Shown here piece after piece: positions 32,503 to 40,147 of a stretch of DNA of 62,907 nt. A program made the position numbers and the translations under genes. The DNA is from Spirobacillus cienkowskii (lineage in GTDB: Bacteria; Bdellovibrionota_B; Oligoflexia; Silvanigrellales; Silvanigrellaceae). Each line of letters opens with the position of its first letter. The stretch's first letter is position 1. The notes beneath the pieces are model-generated. The model saw only the letters and a program-made list of their open reading frames with translations, ran no database searches and was not told the origin of the DNA. The stretch spans positions 1 to 62,907 of the forward strand of contig QOVW01000001.1 of NCBI GenBank assembly GCA_003339605.1. The letters run 5' to 3'.

Positions 32503-33075
32503 ATGAAAAGTTCTAATTCTATTGTTACTGTCAAAGTTCCTTTAGTTGAAGCTCAAAAAACTCTCACAAATTTTCTTGAGTATTTTGATACTATGGATGG
32601 CGAAATTCCGGACGATTTAATTCCTGAATTTAATTTAGCAGAAAAAAATTTGGCACAAGCAGCAGACAGACGTTTGTTTCTAATTGATTGTTTAGATAAT
32701 CAAATTGAATATTTTGACAAATTAATTAAACACATTAAAGATAAAAAATCTAAAATTGAAAATGCTAAAGATAAAATCATGAACAATACTTTTGAAATCA
32801 TGAAAGGGTTAGAAGTAAAAGAAATAAAAGGTTCTGCGAAGTCTTTTAAAATTAAGAACAAGGGAGGAGTAGAAGCAATTAAATGGACAATTGAATTTAA
32901 TAAAATTGACAATGTTTTAAATGAAGCAGATGAATTTTTTGTTCCAATCGAATTTATAGAAGAAAAAACAATTCGAGTTGTTAATAAAAAAGCTCTGGCA
33001 GAACGCATCAGAAAAGAAAATGATTTGAATTGCGGAAAAAAAGTGGATCGAGAAGAAGTGTTATCAATTATATAA
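32503..33075 (+). CDS. Gp157-like phage protein
   Basis: 190 residues. An N-terminal helix with FLEYFDTMDGEIPDDL, a long central coiled coil (about 60-105) and a C-terminal beta-rich part with KSFKIKNKGG and PIEFIEEKTIRVVNKKAL match the Siphovirus Gp157 type in length and layout. The family accompanies phage recombination and SSB genes and has been linked to phage resistance. Leads the SSB operon. Confidence 0.65.
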   Translation: MKSSNSIVTVKVPLVEAQKTLTNFLEYFDTMDGEIPDDLIPEFNLAEKNLAQAADRRLFLIDCLDNQIEYFDKLIKHIKDKKSKIENAKDKIMNNTFEIMKGLEVKEIKGSAKSFKIKNKGGVEAIKWTIEFNKIDNVLNEADEFFVPIEFIEEKTIRVVNKKALAERIRKENDLNCGKKVDREEVLSII

Positions 33076-33116
33076 TAATTTAAATTATACAATCTATAAA
33101 TTTTATTGGAATAATT

Positions 33117-33326
33117 ATGATTAATAATAAAAAAATTTTAGAATCTTTATATGTTTTACACAAAGAAGCTGGTTTTAATATTTCAGAAATACTTGCAAAT
33201 AATGGCTATGACGATGATGAAGTTATTAAAATAATAGCTAAAATTAATAGTATTTTTGAGAGCAAATTTAAATTAATTCTTCTTGAAGATGACAACGAAA
33301 TTTATGAAAGAATGATCGGTATATAA
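33117..33326 (+). CDS. Hypothetical protein upstream of ssb
   Basis: 69 residues, acidic, mostly helical. No domain recognised. It lies between the Gp157-like gene and ssb in the same direction, 25 bp before ssb, and is presumably an early gene. Confidence 0.55.
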   Translation: MINNKKILESLYVLHKEAGFNISEILANNGYDDDEVIKIIAKINSIFESKFKLILLEDDNEIYERMIGI

Positions 33327-33351
33327 TTAATATAAAATTAAGGAGATTTTT

Positions 33352-33783
33352 ATGTCAAGTGTTAATAAAGTTATCCTTGTCGGTAGGTTAGGGCAAGAGC
33401 CTGAACTACGCAGCACAGCCAGCGGACAACAGGTCTGCAGCTTAAGTCTTGCTACAAGTGAAACATGGGTTAAAGATGGCAACAAAGAAGAAAAAACCGA
33501 ATGGCATCGTGTTGTATTATGGGAAAAAAGAGCCGAAATTGCTGCTAAATATTTAAAAAAGGGAAGATTAGTGTATATCGAAGGAAAATTACAAACTAAT
33601 TCATGGGTAGATCAGCAAGGTCAAAAGAGATATGCAACACAAATTTTAGCTAATTCATTAATATTTTTAAAAAGCGCAAATAATAAAAATGAAAATAATA
33701 ATTACTCAGATAATGTAGATAATTCTGACGAATACAGGGTAGGTGATATTGATGCTTCAAACTATGAAGATATTATTTTTTAA
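33352..33783 (+). CDS. ssb: Single-stranded DNA-binding protein
   Basis: 143 residues. OB-fold start [16 protein letters not shown], then [20 protein letters not shown] and [12 protein letters not shown] are characteristic of bacterial SSB. After a short Asn/Asp-rich linker it ends EDIIF, close to the DDIPF tail that recruits partner proteins. It should coat single strands for replication and the Bet annealase. The gene is a little less AT-rich at its 5' end than its neighbours. Ribosome site AAGGAG. Confidence 0.95.
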   Translation: MSSVNKVILVGRLGQEPELRSTASGQQVCSLSLATSETWVKDGNKEEKTEWHRVVLWEKRAEIAAKYLKKGRLVYIEGKLQTNSWVDQQGQKRYATQILANSLIFLKSANNKNENNNYSDNVDNSDEYRVGDIDASNYEDIIF

Positions 33784-33804
33784 AAAAATAAAAAGAATTG
33801 GATT

Positions 33805-34076
33805 ATGAATAAAAAAATTAAAGCAATTATTGTTGATATTAGCAAACTGTGATCATAGAAAACATTTTGTAGAAAATTCAAAAAAGGATTGGAAATATTT
33901 TTTTCATGATGAAAACATAATTAATGATAAATTAAATTTTGGTTTTCAACAATTATTAATAAATTTTAGAGTCAAAATTTGACGTGCTTTTTTGTTTAGA
34001 TGATCGTAAACAAGCAGTAGACGCGTGGTGCAAGCTGGAGCTTGTTTGTTTGCAATGTGCAGATGGGCAATTTTAA
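33805..34076 (+). pseudogene. Decayed HAD-type phosphatase (polynucleotide kinase-phosphatase-like)
   Basis: Starts MNKKIKAIIVDI, then loses the DGTL-coding bases and shifts frame. A second frame continues DHRKHFVENSKKDWKYFF...LNFGFQQLLINF to a stop, and a third frame gives FDVLFCLDDRKQAVDAW...VCLQCADGQF. These pieces match the start, cap and DDR...W...Q end of phage HAD 5'/3'-phosphatases. The catalytic DxDGT and the middle third are gone, so the gene is dead. Confidence 0.75.
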
Positions 34077-34097
34077 AATATTGGAAATTAAATCAAA

Positions 34098-34721
34098 ATG
34101 AGCAAAAAAAAATCTTTTTATCTTAGATATCAAAAACATGATTTCAAAGAACGATTACGTTCTTTGAAAATACAGCAAACAGTTAAAGAAGTTGATGCTA
34201 ATTTCGTTGAAACAGTTAGTTCTGTTCTTTCAACTTTAGAAAATGCTGAAAAATTATCTCAAGGCCAAAAAAAAGGTTTAAGTATCATGTTAATAAAGCT
34301 AAATAAGATAAACGATCAAGCTTTTGCCCAAAATGAAATTAACAATATTTTGAATAGACAAAATAAAATCAAGTCTGAAAAAAGAGGCAAGGATTCTACT
34401 TTGCCGTCCGCTCCCAATTTTCTTTTACATCATATTGATAAAAGGTTAGGAGCATGGACTCGCAGAATGCTTTCTAAGTGCTTAAAAGAACCAAAATTAG
34501 CTAAAGCCGCGTTTATTGCTCACGCATGCGGCGCTCTGAGAGCTATTGGAAAAGAGAAAGCAGAAAGTCTTTTAAACATCTCACCAGAATCGCTTTATAA
34601 AGAAATATTTAAACAAGAAAATTATGAAAAAGGGTACAGAGATAGAATCTTTTATCTTCGCATGCAAGCGCTGGGTAATGTTCAAAGAAAATTGATACGT
34701 GAAAAAAAATCAAAGCAATAG
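34098..34721 (+). CDS. Basic protein of unknown function
   Basis: 207 residues, strongly basic at both ends. The middle (SAPNFLLHHIDKRLGAWTRR, then AFIAHACGALRAIGKEKAES) is the best-folded part and somewhat richer in G+C, and the C-terminus is a charged helix. It follows the dead phosphatase by 21 bp. I recognise no family; the basic surface suggests nucleic-acid binding. Confidence 0.5.
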   Translation: MSKKKSFYLRYQKHDFKERLRSLKIQQTVKEVDANFVETVSSVLSTLENAEKLSQGQKKGLSIMLIKLNKINDQAFAQNEINNILNRQNKIKSEKRGKDSTLPSAPNFLLHHIDKRLGAWTRRMLSKCLKEPKLAKAAFIAHACGALRAIGKEKAESLLNISPESLYKEIFKQENYEKGYRDRIFYLRMQALGNVQRKLIREKKSKQ

Positions 34722-34801
34722 TTTATACTGAGAATAAATTCATTGACATAATTTAATTATAATGTAGTAATTAAAAGAATATTTAGAAGGGTTATGATTT
34801 T

Positions 34802-35347
34802 TTGGAAAAGAATAATGATGACGATAAAATTTTAGATATTAAAATTAAATCTATCGAATTTAACGAGTCTGAATTAAAAGAACAAATGCTTTCGCTAGAT
34901 AAAAAAAGAGATCGTGTTTGGATTATGCTTACTTTGTTTAGTTCTTTTGTTTTTATTCAGTTAAAAAAACATGATTTAAACATAATTTTCAATTCTTTTT
35001 TTAACATATTATTTTTAATTCTTACTATATTTTATTTTGTAAATATAATTATAATTTTTTTGTATACTTACAAATATGAGCAAGTAGAGAATTCACCATG
35101 TTTAAGCAAAGACCAGATATTTCCTGAAATATCTAAAAATAAAGATATTTTAATTTTTAAAGACAAATTCAAAAGTTTATCTTATTTTAAAAGATTTACC
35201 ATTAATTTAAAGTATGAAATTGCCGACGATAAAATTAAACGTAATAATACAAAGTCAGCATATATTAAGATTATGCAAAAAATAGTTTTTTTTCATTTCT
35301 TTTTGTCTTTAACAATTATATTTATAGGTGAGTTTTATGTCAGATAA
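34802..35347 (+). CDS. Membrane protein, SLATT/PycTM-like layout
   Basis: 181 residues from a TTG start; AGAAGGG lies upstream. An ATG at 34794 is out of frame by one base in a six-T run, so a sequencing or real one-base change may hide the true start. Hydrophobic segments at about 45-60, 65-95 and 155-175 flank a cytoplasmic part. The helix before the last segment (IADDKIKRNNTKSAYIKIMQ) follows the N-x-x-K pattern of SLATT-type and Pycsar TM effectors. Could be a defence or exclusion effector; the match is weak. Confidence 0.45.
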   Translation: MEKNNDDDKILDIKIKSIEFNESELKEQMLSLDKKRDRVWIMLTLFSSFVFIQLKKHDLNIIFNSFFNILFLILTIFYFVNIIIIFLYTYKYEQVENSPCLSKDQIFPEISKNKDILIFKDKFKSLSYFKRFTINLKYEIADDKIKRNNTKSAYIKIMQKIVFFHFFLSLTIIFIGEFYVR

Positions 35348-35498
35348 TGAAAATGATAAGATAGAAAAAGATACCGTCTCTTTAAAAACTGAAGATGATA
35401 CTGAATTAGAATTTCCTAAAACTAAATTCGTGTATATTAAAAAGTCTATCTCACCAGAAGAGTTAAAAAAATTAATGTTAAGAGAAAGAGAAAAATAA
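35337..35498 (+). CDS. Small acidic protein
   Basis: 53 residues starting MSDNENDKIEKD, overlapping the end of the membrane-protein gene by 11 bases with AGGTGAG upstream. Highly charged, no domain. The overlap suggests translational coupling with the membrane protein, perhaps as a regulator or partner. It is followed by the long terminator hairpin. Confidence 0.5.
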   Translation: MSDNENDKIEKDTVSLKTEDDTELEFPKTKFVYIKKSISPEELKKLMLREREK

Positions 35499-35525
35499 AA
35501 TAACTTTTTAAAAACTAAAAATTGC

Positions 35526-35579
35526 AAGATAAAAAATGTTTATTTATGCTTTATAGCATAAATAAACATTTTTTATCTT
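35526..35579. terminator. Perfect 25-bp hairpin, bidirectional terminator
   Basis: A 25-bp stem from AAGATAAAAAATG to its exact complement ending ATTTTTTATCTT, with TTAT at the tip. A/T runs are present on both strands, so it can terminate in both directions. Its inner arms contain TATTTATGCT/AGCATAAATA, the same unit as in the palindrome before parM, so it may also be part of the partition site. Confidence 0.7.
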
Positions 35580-35664
35580 TTAAATATGTTTTAAAATATT
35601 TTTATTTATGTTATAAATAATATGTAACAAATTTTAGCATAAATATTTATGCTATATAAAACAA
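35580..35664. promoter_or_regulatory. Candidate centromere (parC) and parM operator
   Basis: A perfect 20-bp palindrome, TAGCATAAAT joined to ATTTATGCTA, lies at 35635-35654. Related half-sites occur at 35542-35563 inside the hairpin and degenerate ones near 35610 (TTTATGTTATAAATA). Repeated sites directly upstream of a ParM/ParR operon are where ParR binds and autoregulates. Confidence 0.55.
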
Positions 35665-35676
35665 ATGGAGGATACT

Positions 35677-36675
35677 ATGGAGTTATTACCAAGTTTTATC
35701 TGTTCAGCCCCGAAAGAAAAAGAGTTGCTAAATAAACAGTCAATTCTAATAGAAGACAAAGGTATTGAAACAATTGTCGGAGAACTAGCGCAAGTGTTAA
35801 ATCCGCACAGTCCAAGAACATATGGTGGCGCACTCGAAAGCGATCACTATCAAACACTTTTAAAAGCAGGTTTAGCAAGAGCTTTGGGCGAAGGAAAACA
35901 TGTTGTGTCTCTTGCTTTAAGTGTTCCATTTCAATACATGGATCAGTTCAGAGATCAAATCGGAGACATAACTTTAGCAAAGAATAAAACAAGTCTTTTA
36001 AAAGAAATAGTTGCAAATATTAAATTTAAAGACAAATCTACAGATTCAAGTTGGAAAAATTGCGAAATTACAATTCAAGAAGAGCCAACAATTGCATATG
36101 AGTTTTTAGCATCAATGCTTAATATTCCACCAGAGGCGAAAACATTTTTGTATTGGCACATTGGACACGGGGATTGGCAGCAAGCAGCAAGAGTCGACGG
36201 AAAAAACTTGCCAGATTCTTATGCGAGAGTTGAGGGATTATCAGGCGCAATCCAAGTTTTTTCTGAACAACAAAATCTATCATCAAGCGAAGCTATCAAA
36301 TCGTGGCAGCTTGGGAATATGCCGGAAGTTAATGGCATGAATGGAAAAAGGGTTAATTGCATAAGAGAAAAAGAACTCGCAGCTAGACAATTTATAAGAT
36401 CAGTAGTTGGTGAACTATTAAACAAGAATTTACGCTACAAAGATAGAGCAAAAAATATTGTAATTTCTGGTGGTGCTTCAAAAGATGATATATTTATATC
36501 TATATTAAAAGAGATTGCCAAAGGCAACGGTTACAACGTAGTTTTAATGACAGAGCTTGTTGAAGACATTGACCCGACATTTTCTGTCGTTTCTGGTCTT
36601 TCTAAATTAAAGACTGCTTATACACATGTAAGTATCGATATAGGAAACTCTAGCGTAAAAGTGAGCGTTGTATGA
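35677..36675 (+). CDS. parM: Actin-like ParM ATPase, apparently circularly permuted
   Basis: 332 residues from ATG 35677, directly behind GGAGG; an ATG at 35665 overlaps that ribosome site and the frame is closed by a stop just upstream. The protein starts where ordinary ParM/Alp proteins reach residue 25-30 (LLPSFICSAP, TIVGELAQVL). QEEPTIAYE (134-142), phosphate-2-like YWHIGHGDW (159-167) and adenosine motif IVISGGASKDD (261-271) follow in normal order, then EDIDPTFSVVSG. Phosphate-1, normally N-terminal, is at the very end: VSIDIGNSSVKVSVV (318-332). ParM filaments push plasmid copies apart with ParR. Confidence 0.75.
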   Translation: MELLPSFICSAPKEKELLNKQSILIEDKGIETIVGELAQVLNPHSPRTYGGALESDHYQTLLKAGLARALGEGKHVVSLALSVPFQYMDQFRDQIGDITLAKNKTSLLKEIVANIKFKDKSTDSSWKNCEITIQEEPTIAYEFLASMLNIPPEAKTFLYWHIGHGDWQQAARVDGKNLPDSYARVEGLSGAIQVFSEQQNLSSSEAIKSWQLGNMPEVNGMNGKRVNCIREKELAARQFIRSVVGELLNKNLRYKDRAKNIVISGGASKDDIFISILKEIAKGNGYNVVLMTELVEDIDPTFSVVSGLSKLKTAYTHVSIDIGNSSVKVSVV

Positions 36676-36953
36676 GTACGAATGAAAAAAAATTTTATCA
36701 AATGAGATTATCAGATTCTTTAGAAAACCAAGATATATTAAACTTTATTAAATACGCTAAAACTTCTTTTGATAGCTCAAAAATCAATTATCCAAGAGGT
36801 TTAAAATCACAAGCTGATCGGGCTATCTGGTTAATGAATTACGCTTTAGAAATACTCTCTAAAAATAACAAAGTAGAAGGAGCTAGTGTTTTAAAAAGCA
36901 TAGAAAAAGAAGATAAGAACAGTAAAAACGGATTATTTGACTTATTAAGATAA
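36672..36953 (+). CDS. ParR-like partition adaptor
   Basis: 93 residues overlapping parM by four bases (ATGA). The N-terminal half (MRLSDSLENQDILNFIKYAK) fits a ribbon-helix-helix, then LKSQADRAIWLMNYALEIL, with a short charged C-terminal tail ending LFDLLR that could bind ParM filament ends, as ParR tails do. Position after an actin-like ATPase is the main evidence. Confidence 0.6.
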   Translation: MSTNEKKFYQMRLSDSLENQDILNFIKYAKTSFDSSKINYPRGLKSQADRAIWLMNYALEILSKNNKVEGASVLKSIEKEDKNSKNGLFDLLR

Positions 36954-36957
36954 ATAT

Positions 36958-37317
36958 TTATTCTTTATCATAACTATTTTCATGAAAATTTTGTACACTA
37001 ATTAATTTTGATAATTCTTGCTGGTATAAAGAAACCAAATCAAACTCTAAATCAAAAAATTGATCGTATTTAAGAAATAATTCTACAATAATATTGGATT
37101 TAATAACAAATGTATACGAAGTTTTCTCAAAGAAGTTTGCCAATGAAGTATTATAAAACTGCGATAAAAAAAATCTTTTTTTAAAAAATGAAATGAAATT
37201 TTCATCCGTCTTAAAATTTTCATCTTGTTTAGAAATTTTATCTCTTAATATTTCATCAAATTTAACATTGAAATCATTAGATGTAAATATTTTAACAATT
37301 TCAGAATTATTTTCCAT
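36958..37317 (-). CDS. Hypothetical protein after parR
   Basis: 119 residues from ATG 37317, chosen because TTGGAGC precedes it; an ATG at 37347 has no ribosome site. Phe-rich and helical, slightly acidic, no domain recognised. It converges with the ParR gene, separated by only four bases. The 200-base gap upstream (37318-37519) holds no convincing gene, only a 32-codon frame without a ribosome site. Confidence 0.45.
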   Translation of the reverse strand: MENNSEIVKIFTSNDFNVKFDEILRDKISKQDENFKTDENFISFFKKRFFLSQFYNTSLANFFEKTSYTFVIKSNIIVELFLKYDQFFDLEFDLVSLYQQELSKLISVQNFHENSYDKE

Positions 37318-37519
37318 ATGTGCTCCAAATATATTAAAAAATAGCAAAAAAAATTATTATGCATAACCCATTTAAAAAAATGGATTTTTGAAAACGGTTG
37401 TATATTATGTATAAACACATTTATTGTGATGTGTCAATTTTTAATGCAAAAAATGTAGATAACTCACTACAGACAATTAATAGATTAATTTTAACAGAAA
37501 AATAAATTCATTTTTATCT

Positions 37520-38056
37520 TCAAAATTCAATTTTAAAATTTGTTCCAATAAAAATATTAAATTTATTATCAATGTATTTTATCATCCCTGTTTCTAACCA
37601 TAAGTTATTAAAAACGTTATATTCTATCTTACTACCAAAATAAGTTTTGTAATTTTCATAGTTCAAATTTTTAATATTCTCAAAACCTGAAAACAAAATT
37701 AATTTAAAATTTTTTCTTGAATTATTTAATTCTTTTTTTTCATAGTCTAAAGTTTTAACAGAACCATTTTTAAAATTTACATCTAAAGAATTTTCCAATT
37801 TAATTTCTTCGCTTGATGTAATTTTCTGAAACTTTAATGTACCATCTTTATGTTTAATTTTATTAACGATTACTTTACTCTTAAAATCAGATCTAACATT
37901 TTTTATTGCTTGTTCTACTGCAATTTTAATTGCTTCTTCATCACGTATTTTTTCTATTTTTTTTTCAATAACAAGTTTTTCTGAAACTGATTTTCTGCCA
38001 AGAAAAAATGAGATTATAATAAATAATAAAATAAAAAATAATTTATAATTTAACAT
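37520..38056 (-). CDS. Membrane-anchored lysis-region protein
   Basis: 178 residues. A single N-terminal membrane helix (FFILLFIIISFFLG) is followed by a charged helix, the segment KVIVNKIKHKDGTLKFQKIT and a beta-rich C-terminus. Proteins with one anchor and a 'kpDGT' segment are common beside phage endolysins. A spanin-like role is possible. It is the last gene of the late - strand cluster. Confidence 0.5.
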   Translation of the reverse strand: MLNYKLFFILLFIIISFFLGRKSVSEKLVIEKKIEKIRDEEAIKIAVEQAIKNVRSDFKSKVIVNKIKHKDGTLKFQKITSSEEIKLENSLDVNFKNGSVKTLDYEKKELNNSRKNFKLILFSGFENIKNLNYENYKTYFGSKIEYNVFNNLWLETGMIKYIDNKFNIFIGTNFKIEF

Positions 38057-38057
38057 A

Positions 38058-38483
38058 TTAATTACCTAAAATTAAATCTTGTTTTCTATTTGCTTCTTTG
38101 TTAATATACGAAACATGAACCCATTTTTTGAGACCTGATTTTTCATAAATCAACTGATCATAATCAAAATTTTTTTTATTTTCTTTTATATAATTATATA
38201 AATCAATCGCAGAGTATTTATCAACATAAATATCGACAGCTTGACCATAAATGTGTTTTGAATTTTCTGTTCCTCCGACCGCTTTATTTAAATCATGACA
38301 ACGATAACCAGAAGAAATTTTGATCGGGCAATTAATTTCCTTACGTAAAACTTCAAGAAAATTAGCACATATTAATTTTAAGTTAATAATAACATTTTCA
38401 GGAGCTTTATTGCATATTTCTAAATCTTTAGCTTTGTTAGAAAATTCAAATTCTCTGAGAATGAAATTATCTGACAGTTTCAT
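38058..38483 (-). CDS. Endolysin, M15-family peptidase
   Basis: 141 residues. Zinc-binding and active-site motifs of M15 (VanY/DD-carboxypeptidase-like) peptidases: SKHIYGQAVDIYV supplies His and Asp, and KKWVHVSY the last His. ISSGYRCHDLNKAVGG is the conserved substrate-binding stretch. It cuts peptidoglycan cross-links at lysis. No signal peptide, so release needs the neighbouring holin candidate. Overlaps that gene by four bases. Confidence 0.88.
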   Translation of the reverse strand: MKLSDNFILREFEFSNKAKDLEICNKAPENVIINLKLICANFLEVLRKEINCPIKISSGYRCHDLNKAVGGTENSKHIYGQAVDIYVDKYSAIDLYNYIKENKKNFDYDQLIYEKSGLKKWVHVSYINKEANRKQDLILGN

Positions 38484-38860
38484 CTCAAATTTCCTTTCAT
38501 TTCAATTTTTATTAATCTTTTTTCGTGATCTTTGATAGAATTCTGAATTTCGCTTTGCATTATTTTAAAATCAGAAAACTGTTCTTTTAATTGACTTAAT
38601 GCAATGTTAGTGACTGCTATATTTTCGTTAAACTGTTTGACTTGTTGATTCGCTATTTGTATTTGAGAAAACAATTGTTCTGAGTAAAATTTATTACTCT
38701 GTCCTGAGTTTTGAAATACCAAATAAGTTACTAAAGAAGAGAATCCTACGCAAAATAAAACTAATAAAAAAATCAATAAGTATGGAGAAGAGCTTTCTTT
38801 TGACAATCCGCTTACAACTTCTTTGCATGTTTCGCCAAGAGAATTCTTTATATCAACCAT
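38480..38860 (-). CDS. Holin-like or spanin-like single-TM protein
   Basis: 126 residues. One strong membrane helix (PYLLIFLLVLFCVGFSSLVT, about 26-48) precedes a long periplasmic coiled coil (IQIANQQVKQFNENI...LKEQFSDF). The position directly before the endolysin suggests a holin, pinholin or i-spanin. Good AAAGGAT ribosome site. Confidence 0.6.
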   Translation of the reverse strand: MVDIKNSLGETCKEVVSGLSKESSSPYLLIFLLVLFCVGFSSLVTYLVFQNSGQSNKFYSEQLFSQIQIANQQVKQFNENIAVTNIALSQLKEQFSDFKIMQSEIQNSIKDHEKRLIKIEMKGNLR

Positions 38861-38876
38861 TGTATTATCCTTTCTA

Positions 38877-39566
38877 TTAAGAAATTTTTATTGCAGTGAT
38901 TCTGTAATATATATTATATATATCTTTTCCGTTTGGATAAGAAAAACAAATATTTTTTACATAATATTTTTTATCTTCCAGATTTGATATTATGCAAGAA
39001 AATCCTATATTTTCTACAGCAGTTCCTAGTTTACTTTGCTCATATTCTTTAGATAAATAAGAATAATAAAGTGTATTATCAATTCCTTTTGAAGTTAAAA
39101 TTTTCTTTACAATTTCAGTATTTCTCTCTGTTTGACTGAATTGACATAATGCTCCTTTTAGATCAGATACTCCAGAAACAAAAATTGGAGATTGTTCTAA
39201 ATTGCTTAGCTGTTGATCTCTTCGTATTGAATGATTAAAAGAAATATTTAATAACCATGTTCCTTTTGGAATTATAAATTCCTTTAAATCCAGCCATTTA
39301 TTTAATTCAATAGTTTTTTCTTGATCATTTATTTCTAAATATTGAATTGCAGTATTAATGCCACTAACTTTTTCATCTAAATACTTTATCCATTTGTAAG
39401 CTAAATTTCTAAACCAATTTTCATTTTTTAATGATGGCATATCCGCCAAACCTGTACTTTGATCTATCGAATAGCCTAATTTTCTTTTTTCGATTGATGG
39501 TGCTTTAATTAAAGAGTCACTATTTGTTGCCCATTCTAAAGATTCTTGAGGCTTTTCTAGCGCCAT
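38877..39566 (-). CDS. Tail-fibre-region protein
   Basis: 229 residues. The N-terminal segment (GYSIDQSTGLADMPSLKNEN, then WFRNLAYKWIKYLDEKV) resembles the attachment region of phage tail-fibre proteins (G-x-P...N...W..YL), followed by a beta-rich domain. Lies between the baseplate-end gene and the holin-like gene, the usual place for tail fibres. Confidence 0.5.
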   Translation of the reverse strand: MALEKPQESLEWATNSDSLIKAPSIEKRKLGYSIDQSTGLADMPSLKNENWFRNLAYKWIKYLDEKVSGINTAIQYLEINDQEKTIELNKWLDLKEFIIPKGTWLLNISFNHSIRRDQQLSNLEQSPIFVSGVSDLKGALCQFSQTERNTEIVKKILTSKGIDNTLYYSYLSKEYEQSKLGTAVENIGFSCIISNLEDKKYYVKNICFSYPNGKDIYNIYYRITAIKIS

Positions 39567-39568
39567 AA

Positions 39569-40147
39569 TTACTCCAATTCTATTGAAAATCTTCCACCTG
39601 ATTTTGGATCAGATTCGTCATAAAATCCCTTTGCTTCATTAAAATTAGATTCGCTGAAAAATAACAGATTGTCTAAATTAACTAAATGTATTGAAAGCTC
39701 AGTGTTTGGTAGTTTTGAACTTTTTAATGCTTTAGAAATTGTTTTTAAATCAGATAATGGTTTTGGATTTATAGCTACTAATGTTGTTTGATTTGATGAT
39801 GATTCGAGAAGTAAAACGTTTTTTGGACGAGTCAAAAGCCTGCAAATTTGAATTAAATCTTCGACTGTACCTTCAGAATTATTTTCGCATATTGTCGCTG
39901 TCAATAATTCTCTAAATTTTTGATCATCTATTCCTTGCCTTATCGTTCCAATTATATCACCAAAATCATCAAGTTTTTTTCCATCAGCATTTAAATAACT
40001 CAAATAGTATAAATCAAATAGTTCATCTTCTAATGTTTGAAATCGTTCCGCAATAGTCTCAACTAAAGCATTTAAAATACAACTATTTTTAAACTGTTTT
40101 AATAATCTTTTTTTACATTCTTGTGTGTGATTTATTATTTTTTCCAA
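39569..40147 (-). CDS. Baseplate/tail protein (DUF2612-like)
   Basis: 192 residues. GKKLDDFGDIIGTIRQGIDD, then KFRELLTATICENNSEGTVE is the pattern of tail proteins that follow baseplate J (LDxxGxxxGxxRxGxxDxxYR). It contains an exact copy of the late motif at 39664-39676 within codons. Directly abuts the baseplate J gene. Confidence 0.7.
   Translation of the reverse strand: MEKIINHTQECKKRLLKQFKNSCILNALVETIAERFQTLEDELFDLYYLSYLNADGKKLDDFGDIIGTIRQGIDDQKFRELLTATICENNSEGTVEDLIQICRLLTRPKNVLLLESSSNQTTLVAINPKPLSDLKTISKALKSSKLPNTELSIHLVNLDNLLFFSESNFNEAKGFYDESDPKSGGRFSIELE

Noticed and set aside
37407-37505. 32-codon open frame on the + strand
   Set aside because: No ribosome site, no recognisable product and surrounding DNA looks non-coding.
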